A stretch of DNA of 64,000 nucleotides from Lusitaniella coriacea LEGE 07157 (GTDB taxonomy: Bacteria > Cyanobacteriota > Cyanobacteriia > Cyanobacteriales > Spirulinaceae), in the NCBI RefSeq assembly GCF_015207425.1, contig NZ_JADEWZ010000019.1, forward strand, positions 42,899-106,898, given 5' to 3'. The notes beneath the pieces were generated by a model that did no database searches, was not told the DNA's origin, and saw only the letters and a program-made list of their open reading frames with translations. Made by a program: the position numbers and the translations under genes. Shown piece by piece: positions 28,178 to 36,899 of the stretch. Within the stretch, counting starts at the first letter, position 1; every line of letters starts with the position of its first letter.

Positions 28178-29755
28178 ATGAACGTCAAAGAACTGATGAA
28201 TCAATATACGGCTGGAATCCGAGATTTTCGAGGGATCGATCTCAATGAAGCCAATCTGAGAGGAATTAATCTTCGCGGTGCAAATTTGACGGGTGCCAAC
28301 CTCAACGTTGTCAATTTAAGTGGTGCGAACCTGAGCGAGGCTGTTCTCAATCAGGCAAAACTTAATGTCGCTCGTTTGAGTGCCGCTAATCTGTCTCACG
28401 CGCAATTAAACCGAGCTTTTCTCAATGTTGCGAATCTGATTCGTGCGGATTTAGGACAGGCGGAATTGGTTGAAGCCGTAATTATTCGGGCAGAATTGGT
28501 TCGTGCCGAACTGAGTGGGGCAAATTTAAGTGGAGCGAATTTAAGCGGAACGGATTTGAGGGAAGCTACACTACGACAAGCTAATCTCAGTTACAGCAAC
28601 CTTAGCGAAGTGAACTTGCGAGATGCCGCTTTAACTGGGGCAATTCTCGAACAAGCAACCCTAAATGGCGCAGATTTAAGCCGTACCGATTTGAGTGGGG
28701 CAAACTTACGAGAAGCAGAACTCTCCCAAGCTAATTTAAACCGAGCCAATCTTAGTGGAGCCGACTTGCGACGGGCGAATTTACGTTGGGTGGATTTGAG
28801 TGGCGCAAACCTACAAGCGGCAGATTTGAGCGAAGCAAAGTTAAGTGGGGCGAATTTAATTGGAGCTAATTTAAGCCATGCTAATCTCGTGAATACTAGC
28901 TTAGTTCATGCAGATTTGACCCAAGCGCGACTGATTGAAGCAGAATTAGGCGGCGCGGATTTAACAGGGGCAACCCTCACGGGGACTAAGTTGTATGGGG
29001 TCGCTCGATTCGGTTTAAAAACCGAAGGGTTAACCTGCGATTGGATCGATTTGAGTCCCGGCGGCGACCGCAGCGAAGTCTATCGACTGACACCGGAGAA
29101 GGCAAAAAAGTTTTTTAATCAAACCTTGCCCACGGTTCAACTCACTGTTGATTCATCAATCGATCTTTCGGCAAATTTGGCGATCGCGACCCTGTATCAT
29201 CAAATTAGTAAAATTCACTCGACCCTCAAAAAACCGCCAGCGATTGACATTAGTTCCCGACGAACTTACATTACTTTTCCGGTTGAAAGTAACTATCACT
29301 TATTTGCCGTTGCTTACTGCGCTATTTTTCCTTTTGAGAATGCGACGGCAACTGAACATTATTTGATCGCTTTATTTAAAATGTTACAGGCTGAAAATCC
29401 GTCGAGTATTAGTCCTCAAGAGTTTCAAAAAATTCGCCAAATTGCAAGCAACCTCAACGATATCCAGAACCGACTGAAAACCATTCAAAAACAGAAAGAT
29501 AGCTTTTTGAAATCCTCCGCACAAAAGTTTCTCGCATCGCCCACTCATTTGGTGTTAACGAATTCCAGTAATAAAACCCTAGATGTGTACCTACATCCCG
29601 TTTTTGGTCGATATTTAGGGAAGGATGCAACCTCAAATTCCAAAAAAGCGGGAGAGACACCCCTAAATGTCAGACCGGAATTGATTTTACCGCCCTTAAA
29701 AAGCGTTCTCTCTTTTATCCAAGACTTTTTTGATGGTTTAGAGCCCATTCGATAA
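28178..29755 (+). CDS. Large pentapeptide-repeat protein with C-terminal domain
   Basis: A 525-residue protein. Residues about 15-275 are a nearly unbroken series of some 50 A(N/D)LXX pentapeptides forming a long right-handed beta-helix. Residues about 280-525 are non-repetitive, with alpha/beta character (FPVESNYHLFAVAYCAIFPF) and a Lys-rich helical stretch (QNRLKTIQKQKDSFLKSSAQ). I do not recognise the C-terminal domain. There is no signal peptide, so it is probably cytosolic. Confidence 0.88.
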   Translation: MNVKELMNQYTAGIRDFRGIDLNEANLRGINLRGANLTGANLNVVNLSGANLSEAVLNQAKLNVARLSAANLSHAQLNRAFLNVANLIRADLGQAELVEAVIIRAELVRAELSGANLSGANLSGTDLREATLRQANLSYSNLSEVNLRDAALTGAILEQATLNGADLSRTDLSGANLREAELSQANLNRANLSGADLRRANLRWVDLSGANLQAADLSEAKLSGANLIGANLSHANLVNTSLVHADLTQARLIEAELGGADLTGATLTGTKLYGVARFGLKTEGLTCDWIDLSPGGDRSEVYRLTPEKAKKFFNQTLPTVQLTVDSSIDLSANLAIATLYHQISKIHSTLKKPPAIDISSRRTYITFPVESNYHLFAVAYCAIFPFENATATEHYLIALFKMLQAENPSSISPQEFQKIRQIASNLNDIQNRLKTIQKQKDSFLKSSAQKFLASPTHLVLTNSSNKTLDVYLHPVFGRYLGKDATSNSKKAGETPLNVRPELILPPLKSVLSFIQDFFDGLEPIR

Positions 29756-29766
29756 CTCGAAAGGCT

Positions 29767-30750
29767 TTATCCCAAACCTAATTCGCGCTTGAGTAGGTTA
29801 ATTGACTTTTCCCCGATATAGTTCTCGCTACAAATGAGTTCGGGGTGACGAATCAAATCGTCTCTTGCATTCAGAATTGCTTCTTTGACGCGTTGATAAC
29901 TTGCTTTATCGCTGATAATGGTTTGAGCGCTACGAATGAGGGCATTCAATTTATAGGTATCTTCAATTTGAGCAGAAACAATCAATAAATCGTCGCCACG
30001 CAAGCTATGAAGAATAATTTCTGCAACGCCCAAAATTCCGGCGCTGAGGCTGACTAAACCGACACAACTATCTTTGGCGAGTTGTTGGATAATTTTGATT
30101 TCTTTGGCGTAGTCGTAGATGTCAACGGGAATTACTCGCACGGATTTCGGTGCGGCAATTTCTTCTGCTTCACCGATAAAGTAACGGCTGGTGACGACGG
30201 TTCCGGAATGGGTTTGTTCGAGAATTTTTGGGAGTTCTTCGAGGGGAACGAGCTGGACGGGAATCATCAATGCTTGTTCGATTTCTTGCACCATTAATTC
30301 TCCCGCACCCATATCTCTGGAGGGAACGGTGACGAGTACCCGCGCGCTACAGCGCAATCGCCAGTCGATTTCCGAGAGAAATAACTCTCTGGCTTGGGAG
30401 AGGGAACATCCTTGTCCCAACAAGTCATCGAGGCTTTTTTGTACCAGTTTAGAGGCATCTGGATACTGTTCTAGGATGGGAGAGCTGAGTTGGGTTCCCC
30501 CTTCATGTCCTTGCGCCTTGACATAAATGCCAGATCCTGCTTGAGATTCTACTAATCCCGTTTCTTCAAGTTGCCGATAAACTTTGCTAATTGTGTTGCG
30601 GTGTAACCCGGTAATCATCGCGAGTTGGCGCGTACTGGGAAGCCGATGACCGGGGGGATATTGTCGAGACGCGATCGCGAACTGAATTTGGTCAAAGAGT
30701 TGCTTTGAGGCTGGAATATCGCTGTCTGTCTGGATATGAAACTGCACCAT
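29767..30750 (-). CDS. plmA: GntR-family transcriptional regulator, PlmA-like
   Basis: A 327-residue regulator. Residues about 8-76 are a GntR winged helix (PPGHRLPSTRQLAMITGLHR, NTISKVYRQLEETGLV). The long C-terminal part (about 90-327) has no aminotransferase-like lysine motif. The N-terminal sequence MVQFHIQTDSDIPASKQLFD and the length match my recollection of PlmA, the cyanobacterial GntR regulator linked to the PII-PipX nitrogen network. That assignment rests on recollection, not a search. It is divergent from the dienelactone hydrolase. Confidence 0.78.
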   Translation of the reverse strand: MVQFHIQTDSDIPASKQLFDQIQFAIASRQYPPGHRLPSTRQLAMITGLHRNTISKVYRQLEETGLVESQAGSGIYVKAQGHEGGTQLSSPILEQYPDASKLVQKSLDDLLGQGCSLSQARELFLSEIDWRLRCSARVLVTVPSRDMGAGELMVQEIEQALMIPVQLVPLEELPKILEQTHSGTVVTSRYFIGEAEEIAAPKSVRVIPVDIYDYAKEIKIIQQLAKDSCVGLVSLSAGILGVAEIILHSLRGDDLLIVSAQIEDTYKLNALIRSAQTIISDKASYQRVKEAILNARDDLIRHPELICSENYIGEKSINLLKRELGLG

Positions 30751-30928
30751 CTTAAAAGTTTGCCGATGGAGGATATTTGGGCGGAAATTCCGCGTTGAGT
30801 ACCATAAATCTAGTTTAGGGGGGATTGAACCATGTTGGGGAAAACCACTGGAAAATTTAACCCGAAACGATCTTGGCCAATGGAGAGAAATTTACGGTGT
30901 AGTATGGGTTTGGGAGGTTGAGGAATTT

Positions 30929-31669
30929 ATGACAGAATTAAAAGTCGATACGGCGAATGTTAAGGTTCAAAGTGGCGATATCGAGATTGATGCTTACCTC
31001 GCCACGCCAAGTCTAGAAGGCTCTTATCCTGGAATTGTCGTCATCCAAGAGATTTTTGGGGTTAACGACCATATTCGGGATGTAACGCGCCGTTTGGCAA
31101 GGGAAGGTTATTGCGCGATCGCGCCAGCCATTTATCAACGTCAAGCACCGGGATTTGAAACGGGTTACACCCCCGAAGATATTAAAATTGGCAGACAATA
31201 TAAAGTTCAAACCAAAGCTTCTGAGTTGCTCGATGACGTTCGAGGAGCGATTAACTACCTCAAAACTTTAGATCGCGTTAAAAAAGACCGTTTTGGGTGT
31301 ATTGGGTTCTGTTTTGGAGGACACGTTGCTTATCTCGCCGCGACACTCCCCGATATTGCAGCGACGGCATCTTTTTACGGTGCGGGAATTGCAACACTAA
31401 CCCCCGGCGGCGGCGAACCCACCATTACTCGTACCTCCGCCATTCAAGGGACGCTATACGCCTTTTTTGGCATGGAAGACGCCAGCATTCCCCCGGAAGA
31501 AGTCAATCAAATCGAAGCGGAATTGAAAAAACACGACATTCCTCACCAACTTTTTCGCTACCCCGATGCGGGTCACGGGTTTTTCTGCGATCGACGAGCG
31601 AGTTATCATGAAGAAGCTGCCGTAGATGCTTGGCGAAAGGTCTTACAATTGTTTGCTGAACAACTTTAA
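30929..31669 (+). CDS. Dienelactone hydrolase-family protein
   Basis: A 246-residue alpha/beta hydrolase. The cysteine nucleophile is in GFCFGGHVAYLA (about residue 124), the acid is in MEDASIPPEEV and the histidine is in PDAGHGFFCDRR, so the Cys-Asp-His triad of dienelactone hydrolases is complete. Start ATG 30929. Its TAA stop overlaps the stop of the convergent alkyltransferase-like gene in the shared TTAA at 31666-31669. Confidence 0.9.
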   Translation: MTELKVDTANVKVQSGDIEIDAYLATPSLEGSYPGIVVIQEIFGVNDHIRDVTRRLAREGYCAIAPAIYQRQAPGFETGYTPEDIKIGRQYKVQTKASELLDDVRGAINYLKTLDRVKKDRFGCIGFCFGGHVAYLAATLPDIAATASFYGAGIATLTPGGGEPTITRTSAIQGTLYAFFGMEDASIPPEEVNQIEAELKKHDIPHQLFRYPDAGHGFFCDRRASYHEEAAVDAWRKVLQLFAEQL

Positions 31670-31986
31670 ACTGACTCCGGTTGCCACTGATATTGTCGCA
31701 GACTAATTTTTCCCGTTGAGGTGAATTCAATCCCTTCTCGTTCCAATAAAGCGCGTTGTAAATAATCCGTTCCTTGACGCAGAGATGAGAAAGAAATTTC
31801 TCCTTTTGCATTAACAACGCGATGCCACGGGATGTCTGATTCCTTTAAATCGACTCGATACAGTGCATAACCGACTAAACGGGGTTTTCCGGGAAGATTG
31901 GCAAGGGTCGCAATTTGTCCGTAGGTGGCAACTTTTCCGACGGGAATTTGGCGGACGATGGCGTAGATTTCGTGGTAAGCAGACAT
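31666..31986 (-). CDS. Alkyltransferase-like (ATL/MGMT-family) protein
   Basis: A 106-residue protein with the DNA-binding fold of O6-alkylguanine-DNA alkyltransferase (PVGKVATYGQIATLANLPGK, RLVGYALYR, IPWHRVVNAKGEISF). The alkyl-acceptor cysteine of the PCHRV motif is tryptophan here (PWHRV), the hallmark of ATL proteins, which bind alkylated bases and recruit nucleotide excision repair without transferring the alkyl group. Confidence 0.92.
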   Translation of the reverse strand: MSAYHEIYAIVRQIPVGKVATYGQIATLANLPGKPRLVGYALYRVDLKESDIPWHRVVNAKGEISFSSLRQGTDYLQRALLEREGIEFTSTGKISLRQYQWQPESV

Positions 31987-31999
31987 GGGAGTTTAGGGT

Positions 32000-33442
32000 T
32001 CACGATTCAGAAGATTTAAACCACAAAATTGAGCTAGTAATTATCCCAGCGATGAGTGCAGTTCCTAAGCTTAAAATGACAGAAATTCCCGGTGCAATCC
32101 AAGGTTCAGGAACGCGAAGGTTTTCAGAAAGAAAGTTGCCAACGGGATGTTCTAGAGCGATGTTAGTTTGTTGTTTTTCTGCACTTAAGGAAGAACTTGA
32201 AATAACGGCTGCGGCGATGCCACTTCCCACGCCAACTCCAACAGAAATCGCGGTATCTTGAAACGCGCGATCGCGCTTCGCTCGAATAACGCTCACTTCG
32301 TTCCCTAGCAAGCGGATTGCACCTTCTAGCAATTCGAGTCCTCCCACAAGATTGGTATAATCTTGCTTTGCTCGTTCGTAGTATTGTTGCATTCCGCGAT
32401 CGGCAAATTGTTGTAAAAAACCGAGATTAACTGATAAGGATTCTGAAGCAAGATTATCTTGCATGATTTCTACTTGTTTTCGATAATTATTTAAATTTGT
32501 TTCGATCGCATTGAGCTTAAGCTTGAAGTAATGTAGATCGAGGCTGTAATCACAGAAAAGCTCTTTAGCTTGCTCATTTCTTATTTCTAAATTATTTAAG
32601 CCCAATCTTTTACTATTTCTTCTTTTAAAATTTTCAATATAGTTTTGAATAATAACAATATCTGTTTCTAGAATCTGTTTGAGAACTCGACTTTGACCGT
32701 AATTCCACAAAGTTTTATGGCGATGACTTAATAATCGCATCCATTCTGTCATGAAATAGGAGGCAACAGTTGCGGTTTCTCGATTGGGATAAATGGCGAC
32801 GATCGCGTGATTGCAGTCTGCTATTTTATTGGAGACAGAAGATTCTACAACCGACTCATCTAATTCTTCAGATATTTTGAGATCGTAATGCCATAATTCA
32901 AAGAGGATTCCCCCTAGAAATTCATTTTTACTTTTATAGTTTTCTTCCCAAGATTCGAGAGGAAAAATTTCTCGATAGCATTCTTTGGCAAGTGCTTCTA
33001 CATTTTCCTCGGAAAAGGGTTCTTGACTCAGTTGAACGGAAACCATCCAAGTTTGTCCGACTGTTGCCATTTGACCCTGAAGCTTTTCTTCAAGCAGTTT
33101 TTTGATTCTGCCAATGCAACTAACCGAGAGGGGAGTGTTTTTATTTTTAGGCTGACAATCAACAAGCAGCCCGTAAACATCTTGAAATCGAATGGGATAA
33201 TAATATCCTTGGTAATCCTCTGCGGTAAATGCGAGTTGCTCGACTTGAGTTTTCTCTCCTAGTAATTCAACAAATTCGGCATCGTATTGATTGTCAGCAT
33301 CCAATGTTGAGCCTGAGAAACTTCTCGGAAGTTTTTGTAAGAAAAGCGCTTTATTGTCTCTAATTTCTTCTAGGGTTTGCCCTAGTTCGTTACGTAAATC
33401 GTAAATAAATAAATCAATAGTTGGAGAGAGAACGATCGCCAT
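32000..33442 (-). CDS. Unknown membrane protein, coiled coil plus two C-terminal TM helices
   Basis: A 480-residue protein that I do not recognise. The N-terminal about 250 residues look globular (alpha/beta). Residues about 255-400 are helical and Asn/Gln/Leu-rich, likely coiled coil. Two hydrophobic segments follow at about 402-420 (ISVGVGVGSGIAAAVISSSS) and 453-474 (ISVILSLGTALIAGIITSSI), ending with a short cytosolic tail. The long helix followed by two TM segments recalls CorA-type or pore-like membrane effectors in overall topology only. Base composition is more AT-rich than its neighbours. It lies 13 bp from the alkyltransferase-like gene's start, on the same strand. Confidence 0.75.
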   Translation of the reverse strand: MAIVLSPTIDLFIYDLRNELGQTLEEIRDNKALFLQKLPRSFSGSTLDADNQYDAEFVELLGEKTQVEQLAFTAEDYQGYYYPIRFQDVYGLLVDCQPKNKNTPLSVSCIGRIKKLLEEKLQGQMATVGQTWMVSVQLSQEPFSEENVEALAKECYREIFPLESWEENYKSKNEFLGGILFELWHYDLKISEELDESVVESSVSNKIADCNHAIVAIYPNRETATVASYFMTEWMRLLSHRHKTLWNYGQSRVLKQILETDIVIIQNYIENFKRRNSKRLGLNNLEIRNEQAKELFCDYSLDLHYFKLKLNAIETNLNNYRKQVEIMQDNLASESLSVNLGFLQQFADRGMQQYYERAKQDYTNLVGGLELLEGAIRLLGNEVSVIRAKRDRAFQDTAISVGVGVGSGIAAAVISSSSLSAEKQQTNIALEHPVGNFLSENLRVPEPWIAPGISVILSLGTALIAGIITSSILWFKSSES

Positions 33443-33550
33443 ATTCTGATGCTCGGTGAGGGTTCAAACTTACCACATTACCGCAAACCCTCGAAACTCG
33501 TAAATTGTCGATCGCGAAATGCTCTTTATTCAACCTTCGGCTTCTGGGGG

Positions 33551-33583
33551 AATAGCAAGTTTTCTGCTGACACCTGACGGCTG
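33551..33583. repeat. Dispersed repeat (family F), inverted copy
   Basis: AATAGCAAGTTTTCTGCTGACACCTGACGGCTG is the reverse complement, with few changes, of the segment at 22371-22404. It lies just before the acylase gene. Confidence 0.65.
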
Positions 33584-33617
33584 GCGACCGATCCTTAGAA
33601 TGTGATAAAAGGCGAGG

Positions 33618-35741
33618 ATGGTGGATAGTAGGGAAAGGTCTATTTCCTATAACGTCATGAGACGCTGGTTTAATTTCAGGCGGCTTGCTTTATTTTTTGT
33701 TATTATTCCGATCGCGATCGCGAGTGCAATGAAACCAATTCACACGGAAATTCTTTGGGATACTTGGGGCGTTCCCCATATTTTTGCCACCAATGCGCCA
33801 GAACTCTTTAAAGCCTTTGGTTGGGCGCAAATGGAGAGTCACGGCGACCTTCTGTTGCACCTCTACGGACAGGCAAGGGGACGCGCTGCTGAGTATTGGG
33901 GGGAGGAAGAATTAGCCTCGGACGAACAGGTGTGGCGCATGGGCATCCCCGATCGCGCCCAGAAATGGTACGATGCCCAAAATTCGGAAATACGCAGCTA
34001 TTTAGACGCTTTTGCCCAAGGAATCAATTCTTACGCAGCCGAATATCCCGATAAAATCAGCGACCCCCTCAAAGTGGTTTTACCCGTTACAGGAACGGAT
34101 ATTCTCGCCCACATTCAACGGGTCGTTCATTTCACCTTTTTAATTGCGGCAGAAGTCTCCGTACAACCCGGTATAAAGCAGTGGCAAGCGGGTTCCAATG
34201 CCTGGGCAATTGCCCCCTCCCAATCCGCAACGGGAAACGCGCTACTCTTGACCAATCCTCACTTACCGTGGTCGGATCGTTTTTTACTTTACGAAGCGCA
34301 CTTAAATTCCCCTGAAATCGATGCCTACGGCTGTACTCCGGTGGGAATGCCCTTGTTAGTGATGGCGTTTAACGACTATTTGGGGTGGGCGCATACGGTC
34401 AATCAACACAACGGCTGGGGTCTATACGAATTAAGCTTAACGAAAGGCGGCTACCGTTTTGATGGGGAAGTGCGTCCTTTGGAAACAGAGGTCAAAACCC
34501 TCAAAGTCAAACTACCGGATGGGACGCTGCGAGAAACGCCCTTATCCATTTCTCGGTCAATTCACGGCCCTTTAATTTCCCAAAAAGGAGATCGCGCGAT
34601 CGCGCTGAAAGTCGTAGGATTAGACGAACCGGGCATTGTGGAACAATATTGGAACATGGCGCGATCGCGCAACCTCCAAGAATTTGAAACCGCCCTCAAA
34701 CCCTTACAAATTCCCCTCTTTACCGTCCTTTACGGCGATCGCGACGGACATATTTTACACCTGTTCAACGGACAAATTCCCGTGCGTCCCGTGGGCGATT
34801 GGGACGACTGGATGCACCCGATGCCAGGAGATACTCCCGCAACCCTTTGGACAAAAACTCATCCCTACAGCGACCTCCCTCGCGTCTTAGACCCCACCAG
34901 TGGATGGTTGCAAAACGCCAACGATCCCCCTTGGACGACCACATTTCCCCCCGCATTAAACCCCGATGATTACCCGTCCTATTTCTCCTCCCAATTGATG
35001 AAATTTCGGGCGCAGCAATCGGTGAAGTTGTTACAAAATAATCTCCCCCTCACCCTCGAAAAACTCATCGAACTCAAATTTTCCAGCGAGTCCGAACTCG
35101 CAAATCGCATTCTCAAGGATCTCGTTACCGCGACTCAAAACCAGGGAAGTGATTTAGCCAAAGAAGCCGCAAACGTCCTCTCCACCTGGGATCGCAAAAC
35201 CGACGCAGCGAGTCAAGGGGCAGTTTTATTTGCATTTTGGGCGGAAGCAATGAATTTGCCCGATTCAAGCGTTCTAGCGACTCCTTGGAGTCCTCAAAAT
35301 CCCCTGAATACGCCCCAAGGACTTGCCAATCCCACCAAAGCAATGGCAACTTTAGATCGCGTTGCCCGCCAGGTGAAGGACGCTTACGGTACTCTCAACG
35401 TGGCTTGGGGTGATGTGTTTCGCCTGCGCCTCGGCGATGTGGATTTACCCGCGAGAGGGGGAAGTGGCGATTTAGGAATCTTTTCCGTCCTGCAATTTGC
35501 CCCAGCAGCATCGGGACAATTTCAAGCGGCGTTTGGGGATACTTATATTGCTGCGATTGAATTTTCCGATCCGATTCGGGCGAAAGTGTTGTTACCCTAC
35601 GGCAACGCCACCCAACCGGGTTCTCCCCACAGAGGCGATCAACTCTCGTTATATCTTAATCGGGAATTGCGTCCAGTCTGGCGCGCGCGATCGGAGATTG
35701 AAGCCCATCTCGATTTTAAAAGTTTGGGATTATCGCAGTAA
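33618..35741 (+). CDS. Penicillin-acylase-family Ntn hydrolase, AHL-acylase-like
   Basis: A 707-residue self-processing hydrolase (ATG 33618; ATG 33657 is an alternative). A signal-anchor (about residues 20-38) precedes the alpha chain. The catalytic serine is Ser193 in QAGSNAWAIAP, where cleavage of Gly-Ser exposes it as N-terminal nucleophile. LLLTNPHLPWSD and later VLYGDRDGHILHLFNG are also family-typical. Relatives in cyanobacteria degrade acyl-homoserine lactones (AiiC of Anabaena); beta-lactam or other amides are possible. Probably periplasmic. Confidence 0.9.
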   Translation: MVDSRERSISYNVMRRWFNFRRLALFFVIIPIAIASAMKPIHTEILWDTWGVPHIFATNAPELFKAFGWAQMESHGDLLLHLYGQARGRAAEYWGEEELASDEQVWRMGIPDRAQKWYDAQNSEIRSYLDAFAQGINSYAAEYPDKISDPLKVVLPVTGTDILAHIQRVVHFTFLIAAEVSVQPGIKQWQAGSNAWAIAPSQSATGNALLLTNPHLPWSDRFLLYEAHLNSPEIDAYGCTPVGMPLLVMAFNDYLGWAHTVNQHNGWGLYELSLTKGGYRFDGEVRPLETEVKTLKVKLPDGTLRETPLSISRSIHGPLISQKGDRAIALKVVGLDEPGIVEQYWNMARSRNLQEFETALKPLQIPLFTVLYGDRDGHILHLFNGQIPVRPVGDWDDWMHPMPGDTPATLWTKTHPYSDLPRVLDPTSGWLQNANDPPWTTTFPPALNPDDYPSYFSSQLMKFRAQQSVKLLQNNLPLTLEKLIELKFSSESELANRILKDLVTATQNQGSDLAKEAANVLSTWDRKTDAASQGAVLFAFWAEAMNLPDSSVLATPWSPQNPLNTPQGLANPTKAMATLDRVARQVKDAYGTLNVAWGDVFRLRLGDVDLPARGGSGDLGIFSVLQFAPAASGQFQAAFGDTYIAAIEFSDPIRAKVLLPYGNATQPGSPHRGDQLSLYLNRELRPVWRARSEIEAHLDFKSLGLSQ

Positions 35742-35897
35742 GCAGTCAGCTTACACAACAATATCTCTTCTCTTGTGGACAAATCCGAATGTTAGGCAGC
35801 AATCGCTGATGACTGATAACTGAAAATGCCCATAGCAAAAAAATCGATCTCGCAGTAGTATGATTTCGATCGAGGTGCAGCTTAGGGAAATATTATT

Positions 35898-36794
35898 ATG
35901 TCCAATCAAAAATATAAATTACTCGCATTTTTTCAGGCTATTCTGCAACCTCTTAAACCAAAAAATTGGCTTTTTCTTTTCTTGCTATTGGGCTGCTTTT
36001 TGCAAATTAGAAACTCGACCATCCAACCTCAAAAAGCTTGGGCGCAATCTCAGAAAGACACTTCCATGTCAGAAGAAAATGCTTCTGAAGAACGCTATCA
36101 AGTCATTGGCAATCGGCAGGGAAAAGTAACCGTAAAAGATGCGAGATCCGGAGAGATTATTCGAGTATTTCAAATGGAAGAAGGGGTTATAGTTCGAGAA
36201 ACATTTGTCTTGGATTACGATCAAATAATTGCAGCTTCTCAAAAAGACAAAACTATTTTCTGGAATTTAGAAACAGGACAAGAAATTGCTCGTCTCGATC
36301 AACGAGTGCATAGTTTTTCGGACGATCGGTCGAGGTTCATCAGCTTTGGTAGCAACGGGTTGCTTGTATCTAGTTACCCAGAACTAACAACAATCTGTCA
36401 GCTCTCAGAAGAGCCATCTAGAGAAGGAACAAAGGGATTAGCACAACCTGAATTTTCACCGAACAATCGTTACCTAGAGGTTAATTGGATATTTGGAAAG
36501 CCTGCGGCAGATGAAGATTATCCAGTACCAGGAACAACAGGTATTGGTGGAAGACTTCCAGGATTTCGCGAACTTTTTGATTTGGAAGTTTGTAGGGCTT
36601 TTCAAGGTTTTCCTCAAATGAGAAATATTCTTTATCCTGGGAGATTTTCGAGCGACTCAAGGTATTACTTCATTGAAGAAGCTGTATTTTTCTTTGGGGA
36701 TCGTCTTGCAGAGGGAACGATCCAATTTAACTTGAAAACCTATGAGGCAGTGCAAATACCACAGTTATTTGATGACGAGCGAAATTCAAGATAA
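35898..36794 (+). CDS. Exported WD40-like beta-propeller protein, unknown
   Basis: A 298-residue protein. A hydrophobic N-terminus with AWAQ (about residues 25-50) looks like a signal peptide or anchor. The rest has beta-propeller-like repeats (ETFVLDYDQIIAASQKDKTI, FWNLETGQEIARL) but too few to close a full propeller unless the repeats are diverged. Function unknown. The DNA is AT-richer than neighbouring genes and HIP1 sites are scarce in it. Confidence 0.72.
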   Translation: MSNQKYKLLAFFQAILQPLKPKNWLFLFLLLGCFLQIRNSTIQPQKAWAQSQKDTSMSEENASEERYQVIGNRQGKVTVKDARSGEIIRVFQMEEGVIVRETFVLDYDQIIAASQKDKTIFWNLETGQEIARLDQRVHSFSDDRSRFISFGSNGLLVSSYPELTTICQLSEEPSREGTKGLAQPEFSPNNRYLEVNWIFGKPAADEDYPVPGTTGIGGRLPGFRELFDLEVCRAFQGFPQMRNILYPGRFSSDSRYYFIEEAVFFFGDRLAEGTIQFNLKTYEAVQIPQLFDDERNSR

Positions 36795-36899
36795 GCAGGT
36801 GGACAAAAATAACCAATGTAATGGATGCAGCTTCATAGGTATTCCAGAGATTTATAGCTACGTTTACCTATGTGCTATCCCCAATCGTCAACTAAACGC

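Noticed and set aside
31666..31669. Convergent overlap in TTAA
   Set aside because: Two stop codons sharing TTAA is a common compact arrangement and not unusual.
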